Below are positions 59,704 to 64,000 of a stretch of DNA of 64,000 bases, one piece after another. Positions within the stretch are counted from its first letter, which is position 1, and the number at the start of each line of letters is the position of its first letter. Source of the stretch: Castor canadensis (lineage: Eukaryota > Chordata > Mammalia > Rodentia > Castoridae); assembly GCF_047511655.1 (NCBI RefSeq), contig NC_133392.1:27886001-27950000 (forward strand), written 5' to 3'. A program made the translations under genes and the position numbers. The notes under the pieces are model-generated. The model was not told where the DNA came from, did not search any database, and saw nothing but the letters and a program-made list of their open reading frames with translations.

Positions 59704-59805
59704 CCCCCAAGGGCTGAGGTGTAGCTCAATGGTACAGCACTTATGTAGCATATGTGAGGTCCTGCCCCAGCACCACAAAAAAACAAAACCTCAACAACAA
59801 ACCAT
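59704..59805 (+). repeat. ID-type SINE
   Basis: Sense ID: gaggtgtagctcaatggtac, then CA-rich tail. Confidence 0.75.
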
Positions 59806-60339
59806 CCTGGGCCCACTCAGGGTCTATGTGGGTTCCATTCTTACAAAGGGATTGGGGACAGTCCCTGATTGGTAGGAAAGTCACATGTCCTACATAATAC
59901 CATGAGCCTATGGTGAGGAAGAGGGCATGGATATTCATAGCATATGATGAAATAACTGGCCATTTTGTTTGCTAGGTGACTACTGGCGATGGCTTCATTC
60001 ACAGGGACCATGTGACATTCACACCAGATGCTTGGGGAGTGATTCCTTAGTGGTGTCAAGAATTCTCCCCACTGGGCTAGTTGGCTTCTGGGTGAGGTGT
60101 CCAGGGACTTCAGCAGTCCCTCAGAACTCCTGTGGCCTGAGGTAGTGATGGGGGCTCTAGTTCTGGGCTTGGTAATGACCTCACTCCCCTTGGAGCTGTG
60201 AATTGAAGGCAAAGGGTGTGGTAGGCTGAGCGGGAGAGGTTGGGAGACCAAGACAGTTCCAAGAGACTCTGCTTCCATGGGGGGAGGAAAACAATTTCTC
60301 CTGGCTTCAGCTCCATCTCACCAGGCACCACCGGCCTCT

Positions 60340-60425
60340 CCCGCTGCTGACGAAGTGCCTTTAATTAGCAGTCTAATAAAATGCTTTTAACTGGCAATAG
60401 CCAAATCAGGAAGGGAGGTCTCCTC
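60340..60425. promoter_or_regulatory. Candidate conserved element with TAATTA core
   Basis: TAATTA at 60362-60367, then gtctaataaaatg, cttttaac and ggcaatagcc in a tight AT-rich block. Confidence 0.45.
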
Positions 60426-61105
60426 CCTTCAGTCACTGTTGATGGCAGCACAGCCACAGGTTTATGGGGGAGAGGGATCACAGGCCTAGCCTGGCATCAG
60501 GAAAGGTAGCTAAAGGGCTGTTTCCTTAGACACACCCTAAACCTCCATTCCTGGGGGAATCTGACACTTATTTGAAGGCAAGGCCCACAAACTTAAGCTT
60601 AGGCTCAGGTTACAATGTTAGCAATGATAGCCTCATGCTGGTGGCCTACCTACCTCCTTACACTCATTTACCAGGAGAAGTGCTGCTCACTTGGGAGCAG
60701 CACTGGTCACCCTCAGGTGGGTCAACTCTCAGCCTGTGGAGCCTCTGGAAATGCTTCTTAAGGCAAACTCACTCTTCTGCAATAAGACCAAGTGGGATGT
60801 AGAGGAGACCTGTCTTTTCCCCCCTAGAGGAACAGAGAAAAACTTAAATTAAGGACTCAGGTTGGCTATGATAACCAGCTTGCAAAGTAGACATCATTTT
60901 GGCTTCAATATGATCCAATATGGAACATGACTTGCATGCCAGGGTCCCCGTATTTCTTCACATCACCCAGTCCTGATTTCACCTGCTCTCCTTTTCTCAT
61001 GTGAGATTGTCTTAAATCTACTGTGCATTCCTTAGATTTGTACAGCGAAAAACTTACTGTCCTTTTGATGTTGGGTCAAAGAGACAAGACACTTAGAAGA
61101 TTCAC

Positions 61106-61111
61106 TTTAAT
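61106..61111 (-). terminator. BTRC: Candidate distal BTRC polyadenylation signal ATTAAA
   Basis: Plus-strand tttaat; ATTAAA is the second most common hexamer. It is followed on the minus strand by a T/G-rich stretch (TTGTCTCTTTG). Leftmost of the three candidates. Confidence 0.45.
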
Positions 61112-61708
61112 CTTGTATTTGTAATTTATGTTTTCTGAACAGTTAAAAAAAAACCATAAACACATTCTGTTACCATGATCCTAGGTTGTGAACATATTGG
61201 TACATTGACTATACATCACCGTAACATAATCACAAAAGTCAAAGCAGTCAGTACTTAAGAATCTAGAGAACAAAGAGCTGAACCAACAAAAGTTCTCAGG
61301 GAAGTTCACGTGTTGCCAGGCCTGTTCCCACCACTGGAGTCCACTGAATGTCCCTTAGATGAGTGTTTGAGCTTTAGCAATCACTACTTTGGGAAGGTGT
61401 TAGTTTCCTTGGTACCCAGAGGTTTAACCTCCTGGTTGGTCTTTTCCCTCACTGTCCATGGAAGGCACACCCTTACCCACACACCTGTTCAGCAGTTAAG
61501 AGAGCCAGCTGGGTTGGTTTGGATGTCACCTGCCTCCAGAAATTTTTGATCATAGGTGCTGGACTAGAAAGGATTTCTAGATATCAAAGCAGTAAGTTCC
61601 ACCCAAAATCAGGCAGTGCTGATCATGCTCTTTTGGTTTTTCTTCCCACAGCTCTAAGGACATCATAAATTAACTATAGATCAAAGATAACCAGAAGCAA
61701 AACCCACT

Positions 61709-61714
61709 TTTATT
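61709..61714 (-). terminator. BTRC: Candidate BTRC polyadenylation signal AATAAA
   Basis: Canonical hexamer on the minus strand (plus-strand tttatt) inside the presumed UTR; possible alternative site. Confidence 0.35.
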
Positions 61715-62855
61715 CCCCTGAGATGGCTGTCTTTCTGGCACTGATGGAGATTGTGGTTAGAATAAAGGGTTCTGGACTGTCAATGATCAGCTGTGTGGAT
61801 GAAGCATAGGGAGATGAACCCCCACTGGTAGCCTTTGGGAAGTCTGTTGAACTTATCCAAATAGGAAAGGGAGGTCAGCAAGGTGGATTAAGGTTATATG
61901 GTAAACCTAACCACCAAAGAGTACGTCAGTCCCAGGGTTCAGGAATCTACACAGTTCATGTTCTATCCATAAGTATCCTGGATTACTTCAGAATCAAGCT
62001 TGCAATCTAAATCCTAAGGCCTGCAGTATTTTGGGTTGGATTGCTTCCACTTCTGGGCTGAAAGGCATCACCATCTAAGGCAAAAGGAAGATGCTAAGAA
62101 GGTCAATTAATACCAAGGTATTTAATCCAATTCTAGGAAAGAAAAAAAAAAAACAGCCCAAATTATTTCCAATCTTCTACACCCTAATCCACACAATCAA
62201 GTGTTAAATTAGGAGTAGACCAATTGTAGATGTTCAGACCCCTGGTACCACAAGATGGCAAAGGGATGATGGCAAGGGATGAGTGCCTATTTCCTTCTCT
62301 GCAGTTTTAGATTGTACCAAAATTTTTTTTTTCTTACAGAATGATTTAGGAGTCTCAGTGTCTTTTCCAGCTCAGAAACAAGTTGTAAGGGCCAGACTTT
62401 ACTTGTCAAGAATCTATGTCTCTACGGTTAGGACAAATCAGAAAGAATTTAGCCAACGGACAAGTGCAAAAGGTCTCCCATCCATAATTCACATCCACTT
62501 TCAAATTGCACTTAATAGTAAAAGGATTCTCTCAGCACTGACATACATACATGAGTAGCAAGGGATGCTGGTCTTGTCCAAGCAGCCCCAGTGTGAACTG
62601 AGAGGTCACACATGTTCACAGCAGGCACAACCATGTGCACATGCTCCTTACCCACCTTAGAGGGGGCTTCAGTCCCTCTTTAAGAAAGGGGTCTTTCAGG
62701 CTGTCCAGTGGAGCATGGATTTTGGTGAAGACACTAATCTACAAATGGGGACACTTAATTTCAGAGCAAAGAGACACCTTCAGTGTCTTCTGCTGTCCCT
62801 TTAAATGTGTGGAGACTTTGTTTTGCTTTTCTTTTTAAAAAGGTCAAACTTTACA

Positions 62856-62861
62856 TTTATT
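62856..62861 (-). terminator. BTRC: Candidate proximal BTRC polyadenylation signal AATAAA
   Basis: Canonical hexamer on the minus strand, 1.7 kb upstream of the distal one; possible alternative site. Confidence 0.35.
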
Positions 62862-63239
62862 CTAGCCCAGTTGGGGATTAGTGATAATCAATTCCCACTG
62901 AAATCATGCAGAGATGGTAAGTGGGATTTACCTTCTCTGGAAATGAACTACTTACCTGATTATTTCTTCTACAATGAACTGGTAAATGACCCCCAAAGCT
63001 GAGAAATGTGAACGATTCAAGTTTTTCAGACCACTTAACTTCATTCCCATTTCTATCAGTAGCAGAAAGGCTAACTTGGAGAATAACCTCAACTGAGTTA
63101 ACGACTCCGCATTTGTAGGGCCCACCCCTGATCTCAAGCACAATGGACTGGATGAGTTTCACAACTGATTTAGGTACAGTGCACCTTCAGCCGAACCTAG
63201 AAGGGAGGCAAAATCCTGGGCACCAATGAATATTCAACA

Positions 63240-63335
63240 ACTCCTTTTTTCTTCCCCCCATGCTGGGGACTGAACTCAGGGGCTTTGTGCATGCTAGGTA
63301 AGTGCTCTAACACTCAGCTACATCCACCAGTCCTG
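63240..63335 (-). repeat. ID-type SINE in presumed BTRC 3' UTR
   Basis: Plus strand reads antisense ID, so the SINE is in the same sense as the presumed BTRC transcript. Confidence 0.8.
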
Positions 63336-64000
63336 CTCCCACTTTTGAATAGCAGCATATAACAGAAGGGCTAGTAAAGTTATGGCTATCAGACAATATT
63401 TGAAACAGCCTCACACCCATGCCTCTCTCATGTCTGACCTGTGTGTTTTTCAGGGCTGACAGCCCTCTATCTTCATCTGCAGTAAAATCCATAACCAATC
63501 AAAAAAGCTAACGGTCAACATAACAGACAAGAACCCTGATAGTGGCTAGTAGAAAACAATACTCTAGCATTTGGATAGTTGGGAAGGAAATTATACTGAG
63601 AAATTTTCCAGGCAACAGCGTATCAGTACACTGGGAAGTGTAACTGAGACCAAAAGCTTAAAAATATTCATAAAGCAGAAAAGAAAACACTGCATATGCA
63701 TAACCTGCCTCTCAATGCGTAACAACATTCAGTCTAGGTACATTTTAGGAAGGGAATTTCTTGCAAACTAGAGGGAAGAGTGAAGATGCCCCTCTTCCTT
63801 TCCCTCTTGGCTGACCTAAAGGTGGCCTGGCTACAGGTCACTTAAAACTGGCTCCCATTCTGCTGTTTTTATAGCAGCTGGTTAAAAAGTGGCTTTCTTA
63901 AACCCAACTGTGTGGATCAGAAACAGAAACATGGGCCTAAAGGCTCAGCTTCCAAGGGAACAAGGAGAATGCACTGTGACCTCAAAGCCTAAGGGTATGC

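Larger units (their letters stand above)
46081..61085. other. POLL-BTRC intergenic, repeat-poor regulatory block
   Basis: 15 kb with only a degenerate fragment (48.89 kb), a SINE pair (52.89-53.26 kb) and one ID (59.7 kb). It holds at least ten compact candidate regulatory elements listed separately. 46.1-47.3, 47.8-49.3, 51.4-52.9 and 56.2-57.6 kb show nothing specific apart from MIR remnants and short microsatellites. Confidence 0.55.
61085..64000 (-). other. BTRC: Probable BTRC (beta-TrCP1) distal 3' UTR
   Basis: BTRC is the WD40 substrate receptor of the SCF ligase that targets phospho-beta-catenin and IkappaB. No coding sequence is visible here. The assignment rests on the conserved order BTRC-POLL-DPCD-FBXW4, on three minus-strand polyadenylation hexamers, and on unique sequence interrupted by only one SINE (63240-63335). 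The last coding exon should lie to the right of the window. Human BTRC has a multi-kilobase 3' UTR. Alternative: an unrelated non-coding stretch. Confidence 0.6.

Overview
This is a mammalian nuclear genomic window: split genes with GT-AG introns, polyadenylation signals and a very high density of short interspersed repeats. The repeats are tRNA-derived ID-type and 7SL-derived B1-type SINEs, many joined as B1-ID dimers and some as B1-B1-ID trimers. ID and B1 elements point to a rodent. The particular dimer consensus looks most like the Castorimorpha (a beaver-like genome); that genus-level guess is from memory and is not proven here.

The gene content and order match the block known in human 10q24.32 / mouse chr19 as BTRC-POLL-DPCD-FBXW4, read here in reverse. 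(1) 1-14.9 kb, + strand: the last four coding exons and 3' UTR of FBXW4 (dactylin, an F-box/WD40 protein), with a 12-kb penultimate-region intron. (2) 15.6-34.1 kb, - strand: all six coding exons of DPCD (203 aa), a cilia-associated protein. (3) 34.1-43.2 kb, + strand: POLL, DNA polymerase lambda. Eight coding exons join in frame to 582 codons, with BRCT, 8-kDa lyase and polymerase X domains and all catalytic residues intact. (4) 61.1-64.0 kb, - strand: what is probably the distal 3' UTR of BTRC (beta-TrCP1), assigned mainly by synteny and by 3'-UTR-like sequence with polyadenylation signals. DPCD and POLL are head to head over a short shared promoter holding a perfect RFX X-box, a palindromic ETS pair and a YY1 site. 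FBXW4/DPCD and POLL/BTRC are tail to tail.

The rest is non-coding. The POLL-BTRC interval (43.2-61.1 kb) and parts of the FBXW4 and DPCD introns contain long stretches without SINEs. Inside these are compact AT/homeodomain-rich or CpG-rich islands that look like conserved developmental enhancers. From established knowledge, this block is the SHFM3 / Fgf8-Lbx1 regulatory landscape, in which Fgf8 enhancers lie within and beyond Fbxw4. The most promising undescribed material is therefore regulatory: a 360-bp element with a STAT-type 17-bp palindrome (47.34-47.70 kb), a CpG-rich element with four TGTCA-type sites (53.5-53.9 kb), a DPCD-intron element with three clustered TAATC cores (26.7-27.0 kb), a tandem CRE-like cluster (30.0 kb) and overlapping, mutually exclusive inverted repeats in an FBXW4 intron (13.5 kb). 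I see no prokaryotic-type system, CRISPR array, rRNA or genuine tRNA gene, and no additional protein-coding gene.
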